Positions 12,015-23,611 of a stretch of 64,000 nt of DNA are shown here, piece by piece (position 1 is the stretch's first letter; the number at the start of each line of letters is the position of its first letter). The position numbers and the translations under genes were made by a program. The DNA is from Sclerodactyla briareus. Its lineage: Eukaryota > Echinodermata > Holothuroidea > Dendrochirotida > Sclerodactylidae. The notes under the pieces are model-generated. The model made no database searches. It was not told the DNA's origin and saw only the letters and a program-made list of their open reading frames with translations. The stretch spans positions 62,001 to 126,000 of the forward strand of contig JAODTK010003887.1 in NCBI GenBank assembly GCA_026419785.1, written 5' to 3'.

Positions 12015-14172
12015 TGAGGACAACTGCCGGCTGGATACAACAGAGGTTGTTCGTGGAGAATGAAAAACCCCATTTCAATACGATGTATGGCCTCCAAAGT
12101 TAGGTCCATTATACAGAGAAATTGGGGGAGAATCAGAATCCAATTGCGCAATAACGATGACGTCCAAAGGCGGCGGTTTGGGTGTTGGCGGTTGGGGGGA
12201 CGGAAAAGATGAATTACCATCTAAGCGGAGCGCCACCACAGGTGGCGCGTAGCGTACAAGAAAAATTTTCGTTTGCCAGACCCCCTAGATTGACGGGAAA
12301 AACGGCACTCCATGCTCATGGACAGTCATCAGCATTCCTAACATTGATAACAATTTTTTTATTTCAGGGAAGTTCTCCAAAAAAAATTATCGCAATAGGG
12401 ACAATTTCAAGGTTTCGCGTGGGTGATTGTGGACCATTCTGAAATACGATGCAAGTAAGGTTCAGTCAGAACGGTAATCGAAATGGAAATGCCATCACCA
12501 TACGTTGCGCGAAGCGCGAGATTTTGCAGGAGCCAATGTTGACCAACGACGACAGGCCACTGACAAACTCTCTGACCTAGAACTTACGTAGGGCAGCCTG
12601 AGTTTTTTACTTTAAAGATTACGGCCCCCGTTGTTATCTTCTTTGCGGACCACCAGGGCATGGGGGGACATTTCTACTTGGAGCCAGACTTGAGTCCAAA
12701 TGAGTATATCACAGAAGTAAAACCGAAACTGCGCTCGAAGCGAGCGCGAAGAATTTTACACTTTTGGACATTCCATCCAAAAGACAGGGCACTCTTTGGA
12801 TATAAACTTGTATTCACCAAAAAAATTTAATGATTGTCTTTCACGAAATGGGGCGTTTCCTGGCCGCAATCTTCGTTGACTATTTTATGGGGTTTCCACC
12901 CGCACCGTGTGCAGGCCCCTGAGTAGTGCACCGGGCAAGAAGCCAACTTTCAAAAAGGGTCGCACCCATAATTGAATGCCGAATACTCTATATTCTAAAT
13001 TTGCAGATAGACCATTTTTTGCCAAAAATTCATAGGCCCGACCCAGGTGTAGACTAGCTTCATTGCCCCAACATTCTTGCCTTCAAAGACAGACAGAGTT
13101 ACCTTTTGGGCATCCATCAAACATTCGGCATTAGTTGGACTTCACTTTGGACAGCCTTTTCTCCACTTGAATTTTGAATCATGTCTTTCGGACAACGAAA
13201 TTGTGGCGTCCTGGTTGCATTTTCGAGGCCGCACCGTGTGCCATCTTAGTGATAGTATGTGAACAGCGAAGTGCACTCAACTTTCAACAAATGAACACCA
13301 TAAATAAAAAATCACCGAGCCCGCAGGTGGTAGACCTACCCCGCCGTCGTCAGTCAACCCTCTTCACCTCACGATAGCGATTTGTTTGACGACGTCCCAA
13401 TGAGGGAGAGACACACCTTAAGCTGGTGAAGCTAATCTTATGTAAACGAAAGGGATTGGAGGAGAACCTTCTTCTCATTGATAAGTGAGAAACAACCCAG
13501 AGTAAATTCAGCATTTTTGGGTAAAAAATGGAACATATATGTCTGCCAGAGCGCACATTCATATGTCTGAACACTACTGAGACATGATAATATGCGCGCG
13601 CCGCGCGGACATGTTTGAAAATGGGCAGCGAACTTCCCTCCACTCGATCATTAGGTCATTATGCATGGTAAACATGCTTGCCGATGGAGATGTCGGATAC
13701 AGTGTCAGCGACAATAGCAGGCGGGCTCAAATAGTGGGGGAGGGGGGGGGGCGACAAAATGCAATTGGTCCCCCCCCAACCCAAATATTGGGGGGGACGC
13801 CGTTCCCCCGTCCCCCCCCCCACATGATCGCGCCCTTGATGACGTCACACGTGGACAACCCGGGGAGTTATGTCATTAGCGAAAGTTGGCTGGTGGTATT
13901 TCTTTCGCCGAAGTAACCATCACCACCTTCCAAACCCATTATAACAATCCTCTCCACAGACAATGCTTTCAAAGTGAAAATGATGTTTGACTTTCAATAG
14001 AAAACAAAGATGGTTTGCAGGGGCAACAGGTGGGAGTTCTGCAAGTATGACACATCATTATATGGTGCATGATAGGTGCTTTCGATCTTGCGCGATACAC
14101 CTGTAAACACTTCAGAGGGACGGTACTCCGTAAACGGAAAGTCGTTGAACTTCGGGTTTGGACTGGGTAATC
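12015..14172 (+). repeat. Family E repeat, interrupted by a hAT-like insertion
   Basis: The two halves, 12015-12164 and 13839-14172, line up with an uninterrupted copy at 43083-43535. Both copies share ggacaactgc, gatacaacag, tcgtggagaat, caattgcgcaa, atgacgtcacac-tggacaac, the tctcc-cagacaatg segment, tttcaatag-aaac, tttgcaggg, ttcgatcttg and gaaagtcgtt-tgaactt-cgg. The interruption is the element at 12165-13838. Function is unknown. The unit carries a CRE-like tgacgtca. Confidence 0.7.
12165..13838 (+). mobile_element. Non-autonomous hAT-like transposon, family A, complete copy
   Basis: A 1,674-bp insertion with ends CAAAGGCGGCG and CGCGCCCTTG (imperfect inverted repeats, extended inside by G-runs at the left and C-runs at the right). 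It is flanked by a perfect 8-bp duplication ATGACGTC at 12157-12164 and 13839-13846. Eight-base duplications and CAGGGGCG-like ends are typical of hAT elements. The interior has the GCGCCACC/GGTGGCGC palindrome at 12231-12247, GCGCGAAGCGCGA near 12509, and a G/C-run hairpin around AATATT near 13790. Only short unrelated open frames are present, so it would need a transposase supplied in trans. Confidence 0.85.
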
Positions 14173-15770
14173 AGTTTTTCTCCAGCAATAATTTAGTTCT
14201 TATAATAAGCCCGCAAGTTGGAGTAGTAATGTTAGATTTTTTTTTCATAATGAAATTCACGCAATCGCGAGTAGGAGGCAGGCTTTGGTTAACAGTCTGG
14301 TGACACCGGTCAGCACGCGCAACCGTATAGAGTACCGGACTCGAGTCTGTGTTTCGTATGCGCTCTGCATGCAAGAGGCGCTGCACTTCCCACCTACGTA
14401 GGCTCTTTAATCTCTACAGGTGTCATTGAGAGGACATGGTTGTCCACAGCAAGTTCGGCAAACTTGTCATCAAGTTGTAGGTTAGTGAATTTTGCTATCT
14501 GGCCACTTTAATGTTTAACTGAAAAACCGGAGGGCTGTACTGGTCGATTTAGACTAAGCTAGGGTCATACTAGTTCGTAACTCGCGACTGAGTATGTTCG
14601 TTTCCTGTGATGTGGGTACCGGAGTGCACAGTCGCGAGTCAGCTACTTGGCTACCAGTTGCGCGAAACAGTGGCACACTACCGATCAGAGTGTAACTGTG
14701 TGGTGTGTTAGGTACAGAAAGTAAACACCAGAGGTTCTCGTGGGGGATGGAAAAATACGAGTCCAAGACCAATTTCAACTTTTTCAGATCGATCCTACTT
14801 GGAGTTATTGACCCAGGATTTGGTCAATTATATATGCGGATTTAGGGAGAGTTTCTGTCAGGACATCATGTAGTTCAACATAAAACACAGCACTAGGCCT
14901 AGAGGGTATCACATGTTTAATCTCGAACAGAACAGCTAGTATGATTTCTGACGGTACATCTGGAGGTGTGTTAAAGTTCATGACAGAAAATGTCATGTTC
15001 AAGGGATAAATCTCACATTTTCTATAGGCAACGTGCGAACCAAATTTAATAGGGACACTTCTGTGTTTTAGCAGTCACAATATTGCACTCATTTGTTAGT
15101 GTACTGATGCAACAAAATCTGAATTCTTTTGTGCTTGTTTCAGCTGTTAATCCAAATCTCATTTGCGACGGAGGCAACCACGGGGGACACAGGTTTTGAG
15201 GGGGGATGCCCCCCCTGGCAACAACCACTGCTTGGTTTCTACTTTACATAAACATTGGACAGTATTCCGATTGAAATCCGAATTTTCTAACTCAAATAAA
15301 GCAATTATTATGGGCTTTTGGCTCAAATGCTTTCCGAAGTGCCCAGCTTCACTGTTTATTGTGTAGATGTGGAATTGTCTCAGTTTTAAAGCGAAGCAGA
15401 ACCCTAACCCTAGAATGTTATGTAAGTATCATACAATGTTCACAATTAGGTACAAATACACTCTGCTCAAAGTACGATGGTGATTGTAAATACAACTTTC
15501 TTGGTACTTCCTATTATCACTTCTCACAATTAAACCCTCATAAGGAATTTCAGCCAATCGAGAGCTAAAAACAGCTCAGGCTCGATGAGCGGTTTTCCGA
15601 AATTGCCCTTGTGACATCCCTGTAGTGAATTTGTCTCAACGAATTCGTTCAGGACTGTTCATCTTATCAAACCCATCACCCTAACATGGCTGTCAATGAA
15701 CTGTGTCATTATTCCCTATACCTTCCCCTTACGTAAAAGCTAGCCCCGAAATGCTAACCCCTAGATGCGA
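14173..15770. other. No gene seen; includes a short inverted repeat
   Basis: ACTCGCGACT at 14580-14589 is perfectly inverted as AGTCGCGAGT at 14630-14639 with a 40-base loop. The rest is AT-rich, with small open frames only and no recognised repeat family. Confidence 0.4.
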
Positions 15771-15779
15771 ACCCCCTCA

Positions 15780-16700
15780 ACCCGACTAAGAAGACAGGGC
15801 ATCGTCTACGAGAGGACATCAACAAACTCTTGGGGGGTAATGGACAAAACAAATGGCAAAATGTCATCCACATAGATAGATGTTCAGTCCTTCATTTCGG
15901 AATAGGAATCCGATGTAACAAATATACAGAATGGGACAGAACTAAGCGGTAAAGACGAGGAGACGGATCTTGGTATATATGTTAGAACAACATGAAGTGT
16001 AGCAAGCAGTGCTAGAAGGCAGCAAACAAAGGCAAACAGAGTGGTTGGCATCATCAAGAGGAAATTCACCAACTTCGACAAGACATTCATAATTCAAGCA
16101 TACAGTCGTGGTTAGGCCCCATCGTGCACTATTGTGTGTCCGGTCTGGAGACCGTATATGGCGAAAGATATTAAATCTGAAAGATATTCAAGAAGAGCTA
16201 CAACAAAACTAGTACCAGGTAACGACATCACAGCTATGAAGAGAGGTTACAAGAGCTCAACTTAACGACCCTAGAAATGCGGCCTGCACGTCAAGAACTA
16301 AAAACTATGTTATAATATAGATTCATGAGAAACACCAAGTTGATATTGACGATAGCATCAAATTTGTGCGGGAAACAAGTACGAGAGGCCACAGCAGGAG
16401 AATCAGACCAACTGCAGTAAGATTAGAGTCCGGACACATTCTTACTTCAAGCGGTTTTGGAAGACTGGACTGAGCTGCCAGGGGAAGTAGTCACTGACAC
16501 CACCCTCAAAATAGTCAAGAGCCGTCTAGAGAGCAGTAGATCTTTGAGGGTTGAAAAACCTACTATCCTTAGGCCATCTTTTCAGAAGATGGCCATCCAG
16601 GTAAAACTCCAGGTCAAATCCAAATTGGGGTGTGGCGGTTTTAATACTCTTCTATTTAAACCTGGGCTAGGGAATTGTAACCATTGACCCATAACTGGCA
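15780..16700 (+). mobile_element. Decayed non-LTR retrotransposon (L2/CR1-like), reverse transcriptase C-terminal part
   Basis: Read across several frames, the segment follows the order of CR1/L2-type LINE ORF2 3' ends: a VLHFGIG segment near 15890, then KYTEW, an LGIYVR segment, an ANKGKQ segment with a GIIKRKF reading, then a PIVHYCV-like reading, a TKLVPG segment near 16210, and finally WTELPGEVV with IVKSRLESS at 16465-16535 (family: WNxLPxxVVxAxSVxxFKxRLD). In-frame stops and frameshifts run throughout. The endonuclease and RT catalytic regions are absent, as expected for 5' truncation. It is a dead copy. Confidence 0.75.
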
Positions 16701-16983
16701 TTGTGAAAGATGTAAACAGTACGCACAATTGTGTTTGCAGAGTACCAGACAAGACAAGTAGACAAGAACAAACGTGTTGATAAAAATCAATACATTTTAT
16801 ATTAAATTATAGACTGTAGTCTCCGATATGGTCCGACTATTAAATGATTCAAGATGAATCTTTTTTAATTTTCTAGTCTGTTCCTAGCAGCCTACCTTCA
16901 CGGACCACTGTCCATATCAACATTGGAAGAACTGTAATATATTCACTTTCACTAATCACCTGTTTCTCCTTTCGGACAGGGGA

Positions 16984-17760
16984 AACTACATCTCTTTGAG
17001 GAATCGGATGCGGCTCATAGGAGGGCAGCGGAGATGAACTGACTATAAACGGTCACAGTTAATGGTCTCCTTATCACTCTGGTTGCGGCGGGGGCCTCGC
17101 GCGGGTCACAGAGGGAAACCGCTCAACTCACCCAGAACCACAGATGAGCGGGCTCCGCGTAGAACTGAATGAACTCACTCTGACGATCAGTCGACGAGGA
17201 GCCGGCAGCTCCACCGAGAGCCACGAAGTGGAGCCTTGGCCGAGGGCAACGACGGGTCAGGGTCAGGGACTGCCACTGCTGGGGACTGGAGTCGGCGGCG
17301 GTGTGGTGGAATTGGGGGCAGTGGACCTAGGCGATTCCACAGACCAGTCACAGGGGAAGCAAGCACTTTACTACACCAAGGAGGACCAACTAAAGACAAC
17401 AGTCATCACAAGGGGACAGCCCCACACAACAGATCAGGCATACTGTGTAGCAACTATACGGCCTGGATGAAGATGGAAAAAGTAATAGTACTCCTCAACC
17501 GACGAGAAACTGATTCGAGGAGGGTCCTATCCCCCAATCACAGAGGACGAGTGTAGATGGAAACAGACAGTAGAGTCGCTCCAAAAGGGTGATATCGGCA
17601 TCACAAAATCAAATTTTCAATGAGACGGAGCGGATCGTGCGAGGACAAGAATAGAGGAGACGGTTGGGAAGTTCTCAAAAGGTTATAGTAAAAACATAGA
17701 GGGGTTCAAAACTGCGCTGGCTGGTACAAAAGCCACCCTAGCAAATTCTCAAAAATAATA
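16984..17760 (+). other. GC-rich coding-like segment, unassigned
   Basis: Composition rises sharply here relative to its flanks, and two overlapping open frames (17144-17470 and 17236-17556) are present. The reading at 17640-17760, with slips, is ETVGKFSKGYSKNIEGFKTA, which looks helical and could be part of a retroelement gag/ORF1. I do not recognise a family. It lies just downstream of the LINE remnant and may be part of another element rather than a host gene. Confidence 0.3.
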
Positions 17761-18700
17761 TTGAAAAGATACCAAGACCTGGGTCCTCACTGGAGTTATT
17801 CCACTCCAGATCTTGTTTCAAACTGTTCTTACAAAATATTCCCTGTGATCCTCAGAAATGTTTATTCAAATTCAAGCCAATACAATAGATCGGAGGAAAC
17901 AGGGTCTTGATTGCACCAAAGCCATCTTCTGAATCCAATTATTTGAATTCAGATGCTAGAAATCCAGTGTCAAGGGACATTGAAAATGTATGCGATGAAT
18001 GAGAATGATCAGATGAATGTGGTGGGGTGACTAGATGTTAGAGATTGAGAGGTTTACTACACTGTAGGGATTTTCTAAGTCTAGCAATACCACGTGTATG
18101 CATGGTCAGACTGTCAGGGGCGGAACTAAAATTTTCATTCACGATGGGTCGAGAGCTATGCAGTCATGACAGGGGACTGGGGGTGGATTTTAGTATGTGC
18201 GTATCAAAACACAGGAATCCTCTTGTTTTATCGAATGGTGTCATTTTCCATGAAAAAGGGAAATTTCAATGAGAAATGTCATATATTCCCATTTGTTCCT
18301 GTGTTGTGGTTTATCAGAAATCTCGCAGAATATCACTAAGCCATTTGGCCATTTGGTTACACGTAGATGTAATGGGTGATAACTGGGTTAATGAATCTTG
18401 TGGATGTCTACATGCCTGGTAATTCAAGGCCTCGGGAGACCCGCATAGTATTTTGTGACCATACGGTAGCTCAGAATTGGGGTATATAGTAGTCATGATG
18501 TGATGTCATGTGACTTGAGTTGCTTGTCTTTCCCATGCTTGCGGCATATATTCTGATGTTAAACTGTGTATGTAACTTGATGTTGATGACTGGGAAAACC
18601 AAGTAAATTCAGGCTTCACGCATTTTCTTTTTTTTTTTTTCATTATACTGAAAACCAACTTCTTCTCTCAATATGGTGACATGTTCTTCCTTTGATCCCC
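17761..18700. other. No gene seen
   Basis: AT-rich sequence with a poly-T run at about 18628-18640. No coding pattern or named repeat was recognised. Confidence 0.4.
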
Positions 18701-18924
18701 AGACTCAATTTTTGCAGGTCAGGAAGTCGTGGTGGCAGGGTTGTCCACCTTATATTCAATGCCAGTTCCTCCCGTGATGACAGCCAGCCAGCCTAGGTTT
18801 CCCTATAGTTCGTCGACAACTGCGTCCTCCATTGCCACATATCCCAGCACCAGCAGAGCCCCGGGACGGCGCAAGAGCAGCCGGACCAGGCCGACATAGA
18901 CCTTTGGACTTCATGGTGCCACTC

Positions 18925-19215
18925 TTTCGCCTGTACCATAGGCTTTGTGTGGTACCATCCGGTGGCAGTACAGCTACATGTTCAAACACCATGTCCACGA
19001 TGTCGCTGTCAGCCGTCACAGTGCTCTTCATGCTAGCTGTTCTTCTTGCGCCTTGAGAGGATGATATGATATCCAACCAGGCTATCGACGAGGCCCAATT
19101 GGACTGAGGATGACCCGGTCCACCTGGACCTGCCATGGTGGAATACCATAGGGTTTGTGTGATAACCTCAGGCGGCAGTTCACAATTACATGTTCAAACA
19201 CTATTTCCCAGTGAC
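18925..19215 (-). repeat. Diverged duplicated segment with coding-like pattern
   Basis: Two copies, 18925-19000 and 19134-19212, share (on the - strand) gtgtttgaacatgta, cacaca-agcctatgg or cacacaaaccctatgg, and accatg. Read on the - strand they give VFEHVAVLPPDGTTQSLWY and, with one slip, VFEHVIV...LPPEVITQTLWY. The pattern VFEHVxV-LPP-x-TQxLWY is kept at protein level while the DNA differs at many positions. An open frame at 18756-19136 (- strand) covers one copy. I cannot name the protein. Tandem exons or a transposon-borne unit are both possible. Confidence 0.4.
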
Positions 19216-19299
19216 AAATGTACTTACATGTACTTTTCCCAATGCTTGGATGACCTGAGCATTTAATGGTCACACTTTGACTCCAGTGGCTACCAGTAG

Positions 19300-19850
19300 A
19301 TGGGGTAGATGGGGGGGGGGGGGGGGGTGGGAAGATGCCTGCCCTGACAAGATTGAGAGGGCAAATCAATAATCAAGCTCAATGGGATATGAGGAGTGAA
19401 GTGGAAAAAATGAGAGGAAATAGGGGCAAAACAGAAGATCTAGTGAAGTTGGGGATAAATGGAATATAATAACGAAAATAAAGTGGGTCCAAAATTGCCT
19501 GAGTAGTAATGGGGGGGCATGGTGAGGTGGCGCAGAAGCCTGCTCTTTTGACACCAACCCTCATAAGTTAGGGCGAGCCCCCAAACCCCGTGAAGTTGTG
19601 GGTAACATTGAATAATCGTGAAAATAATTATCCCGAAATGCAGTGAGGTCACATGAGGTATGATGCAGCCTGCTTTTTTGATGCCCTCATACGTCGAGCC
19701 TCATCCCACCACAACCCTGCCCCCCACCCTGCCCCACCCTTCCCCCCACCCTGCCCACAACTTTCGTGAGCAGAGGGGAACCCAGGGAATAATCAAGAAA
19801 ATTTTCCTTCCTCCACAACGTCGGAAGGCTGACTACAAACCCTTGGTTGC
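19300..19850. repeat. Two or three diverged copies of a ~145-bp unit
   Basis: gaagttgtgggtaacattgaataatcg at 19591 repeats gaagttggggataaatggaatataa at 19446. Each is followed by cagaagcctgctcttttgac or gcagcctgcttttttgatg and a CCC-rich tail (aaccctgccccccaccctgcccc). A poly-G run lies at 19312-19327. Confidence 0.5.
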
Positions 19851-19899
19851 TTGTACCCTAGGCTTCGTGATCTACCTATGACCATGTTTGACACCTGTG

Positions 19900-21110
19900 C
19901 ATTCATGGTACTGCGAGTACTGCGAGTAAAGGTGATCTTGTCTCGGACAGGATACAGCTTTTAACCTTCAGTCCCAGCTCCTTAGCTGGGGTAATCTCCC
20001 ATCTATGGTAGAAACTGGTTATCCGCTGTTACAAGCGGGCAATCAAAGGGGAGAAATTGTTCAGAAACCTGAATACCGTATCGCACATACATAGCAGTTG
20101 GGCATGTCCTTAAACGTTAGCTAACTCCTGGATGCCTGTAGCACCCAGGAAGGCAGGCAGAATCAGTGCTGGCTTCTGAATCAATACAACACTCACTCTC
20201 GAACGGGGGGATACCCATGATCAGTCCCAGAAAGGCTTCTTCAGGCCAGGAAGCTGAAAAACAAAGGTAGGGTTCGTGAAAATATTCAATATTCACTTTA
20301 CTGGAGTTGTAGATGTAGGGGGCCAAGGCAAACGAGGGCAGAGCTGGAAAAGGTGGGGGTGGCAACCGGGTGATATGAGAGGTGGAGTGCTCCCTGTCAG
20401 TGGGTTCAGGGCCTGATGGTCACTTTGTGTGATATTTCCATCTTCTTTGACCCTTTAGATGGACAAATCTAAATTTGGGGTCCGAACTGCACAAAAAAGA
20501 TGTCCTTGACCATGGGACCTCTTGTAGCGCTTACCCTGGGGACAGGTACATTCAGCCATGCGTCATATCAACAATGTTGCTTCCAGCTCCAAAAGGGGCC
20601 TTCGTTGTTAGCAGGCGTCCTCAGTAACCTTGTCGCAGATTAATGAATCCTGGACGATCGAGGTGGAATCAATGATGTCTTAGTTTAGCATAACTCATGA
20701 CTGAGTGTACTCTTCAATCGTCACTGACAGATCAAATAGACAAATCTGTTATCTTTAAATAGCATGTACAGCGAAAATTATTGTTCGTTTTTACCATAAA
20801 TAAGAGAGAGAAAAAAATAGAAAGCAATTAAATTCTAAAAAATATTTGAAAAATGTGTTTTGTAGGAGTTTCATCAGCATATCTTCTGGTATCTCAGCTG
20901 CTTGTAGAACTCCATTCAATTATCTTTCCTGGTGATGTTCTTATGCATGGGAAGGTTGAATCAAAAGTAATGTAACATTTGATTCGATGTTATCATGAAA
21001 TAATGGTAACAGCAGATGGTTACCAAAAGTAGGTTGTACATGGCTCCGCAAGAGGCAAAGTTACTAAAAATATGACGTGTTAGTATAGCCATATTATACA
21101 TACAAGGTAA
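19900..21110. other. No gene seen
   Basis: Mixed composition. No intact coding exon was recognised. The stretch at 20450-20650 is less AT-rich and ends in a cttgtcgcag that could be a splice acceptor, but no protein match is apparent on either strand. Confidence 0.35.
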
Positions 21111-21121
21111 TCCAGCAATCG

Positions 21122-22345
21122 CCATGGGGAGTTCAGGAACCCTATTGTTTTGGTATAAGTCGGGTGAAATTGCGTCCAAAATAGGAAATTTGGTGGGAAG
21201 CGATATTGTGGCCAATTTTGCTGGGTAAACACGAGAACGACCCCCACAGGATGGATGAAGCTCAACTGGGGGATTGCGGTTCCCATGATGAGGACATCAA
21301 CACTCTATTTTTTTGAGTCAGGTCAGAGGGTTTATGAGGGTCACCAGAGGAAAATGTCTGAGAACCTTGTAAACACCAAAGTCCAGAATGGTTGGTCTGA
21401 TCAGGTTGAAATGTGGTGTGTAGCTTTCTTATGGGGTGTACAGGAACTCTATTGTTTTTTTTAATTTTGATAAAAAAAACCCATTTGATGAAATTGAAAT
21501 TGTGAAAAGTTGAATTTTGGCAATTTTGGCTTGTAAATACGATCACTCGACCCCACCTTGAGGCTGAAAGCTCATACTTGGTATGTGTGTTCCCCATGAT
21601 GAGTACATGAACCCTATTGTTAGGAGTCAGGTCCAGAGGTCATCGGAGGTAGGTCACCAAAGGTCAAAGGTTGGAAAACTTGTAAACACGAGTAGTCCAA
21701 AACGGTTGGTCTGATTAGGGTGAAAGTGTGTGTAGCTTCCTTATGGGGAGTACAGGAATCCTATTGTTTTTAATTTAGTTTAGGTCGTAGGTGAATTTTG
21801 TTCAAAAATAGAGAATTTGTGAAAAGTCGGTTTTTGGCCAATTTTGGCTTGTAAACACAATAATTCCACCTGGATGGATGAAGCGCATACTTGGTATGTG
21901 TGTTCCCCATGATGATTACATGGAATTCATGTTTTGGGGTAAGGTCTGGGGTAACCAGGAGTCGAAGTGTGAAAACCTAGTTGATGAACACGGTAAGTCC
22001 AGAATGGTTGGTCTGATCAGGTAGAAATTTTGGTGTGTAGCTTTCTTATGTGGGTTACAGAGGAACCCCCCTTTTTTGGTATAGGTCGGGTGAATTTTGG
22101 TTCACAACAATGAAAATGTGTGAATCGTCGATGTTGTGCCCAATTTTGGCTGTAAATATGAGAACTCGACTTCACTTGAATGGATGAGGCCCATACTTGG
22201 TATGTGTGTTCCCCACGATGAGTACATGAACCCTATTGTTTTGAGGTCAGATCAGAGGTCATTGAAGTCACCATAGGTCAAGTCTGAAAAACCTTGGAAT
22301 TCAGTGTGTAGCTTCTTATCAAGAGTATAGGAACCCTATTGGTTG
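21122..22345 (+). repeat. Family J tandem array, ~310-bp units
   Basis: About four diverged units. Each has a ttgtaaacacgataactcga-type start, a ggatggatgaagc segment, catacttggtatgtgtgttccccatga, acatgaaccctattg, ggtcaggtcagaggtca, tctgaaaaccttgtaaacac, tccagaatggttggtctgatcagg, gtgtgtagctttcttatg, acaggaaccctattgttt and ccaattttggc. Start words fall near 21226, 21531, 21850 and 22150. Further copies lie at 26.1, 48.3, 50.8-51.3, 56.5-57.4 and 61.3-61.8 kb on both strands. It is non-coding as far as I can see. Confidence 0.85.
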
Positions 22346-22559
22346 ATTGGGGAGGAAACATGGGAAATGGGTCAGTGTCTATGTGCCACCACAATGAGCT
22401 GGGGCAATCTCCCATTTTCCTTGTGTCTACAGGTTGTCAGAAAGAAGCCAAGGAACCACTAAGCCTTTTGGCTTTTCTGGTTCACAAAACCCACCCCCCC
22501 CCCCCCCCTCCCCCTCCACACGGGCCCGGTTATACAATAGAAACAGGAGTTCATGTGTA

Positions 22560-23190
22560 AACGATATGCGAAATCCCAACTCCCGGACCTTGAGCAGAAT
22601 ATAACACCCCGGAAAGCTTTTCCTCCCGGCCGTGAGGAATAAAACACCCCTGGAGCTTCCCGAGAATGGCGAGAAGCAGTAGACACCTTTGGTGCGATGG
22701 GGCGTGAATTCCGCTGTCCGTGAGCCAGTGAGAACGGCACGTGGCTTCTTTGCCGATACGTCTGACGTGGGAAGTTAGAGCCACGGTCCACGGGGATGCG
22801 ACAGCAGACGCGTTGCCCGTGTTGTATGTCAAGGGAGTGGGTGCTGTGCCGTTAATGAGATGACTCGGACCAGCCAATCGGAGGTCAGACGGCAGGCGGA
22901 TGGCTCGACGATATCTATGGATCTGTGCAGCCAATCGGGACAAGCCTTAGAAATTATTTGGGCCAGAAAACCTTTATGGAGCATTGTGTTGGAACATCTA
23001 GAAGGCAGACTGCTAGTGGGTGTTGGCAAAGGACGGTTGTCCGCCATCAGAGCCTAGTAGCGAGGAATAAAACGGGTACCGGCGGCCCGGCGCAGTCCGG
23101 TGGGATGTTTTCTGGTACACAAGACTTCACGATCTGGAGGAGGAGTTTGACGAGAGACCAGTACTTAGTCTGTGAATGGAATTAAAGGTT
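22560..23190 (+). promoter_or_regulatory. CpG-rich segment with paired CCAAT boxes, possible promoter
   Basis: CpG density is visibly higher than in the surrounding AT-rich repeats. Two identical CAGCCAATCGG words place CCAAT boxes at 22874-22878 and 22931-22935, 57 bases apart and in the same orientation. No TATA-like box or conserved coding exon follows; a 26-codon frame starting MFSGTQDF at 23104 ends quickly. It could equally be part of a repeat, as aggaataaaac words recur at 22637 and 23063. Confidence 0.25.
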
Positions 23191-23611
23191 AGTTGTAGCG
23201 GCTCGTTTACCTCTATGGCAGTAAACGGTTTAAGCAGGTGTTATGCTCTGGCGAAAGACGCTAACTGATACATATGCGGAAGCACTGATAGGGACCCAAG
23301 GGGGGGGGGGGGGGGGGGAGTAGTGTTAGCGCGCATCACCTTATGCAATAACTGTGTTAAGCCGGGCGTAGGGCATCAGTGAGGGGCTTATTGATTCTCA
23401 TGGGTAAACCAGGGCTAAGGGGACGTATAAGGGATTAGAAGATGCAGTGGTAATGTGTCTTGACATTTATGACAGTTACAGTTATTCTTCGTATATTGTT
23501 TTTGTGTACGCGTAATTGTATCTGTAGAAGAAGTTGTGCATTGCGCAAATTTTGGCAATGTTAAGCCACGTGTTAGGCAAAGTGGGCACGTGAAGGGGTA
23601 CCTGTCGAGAG

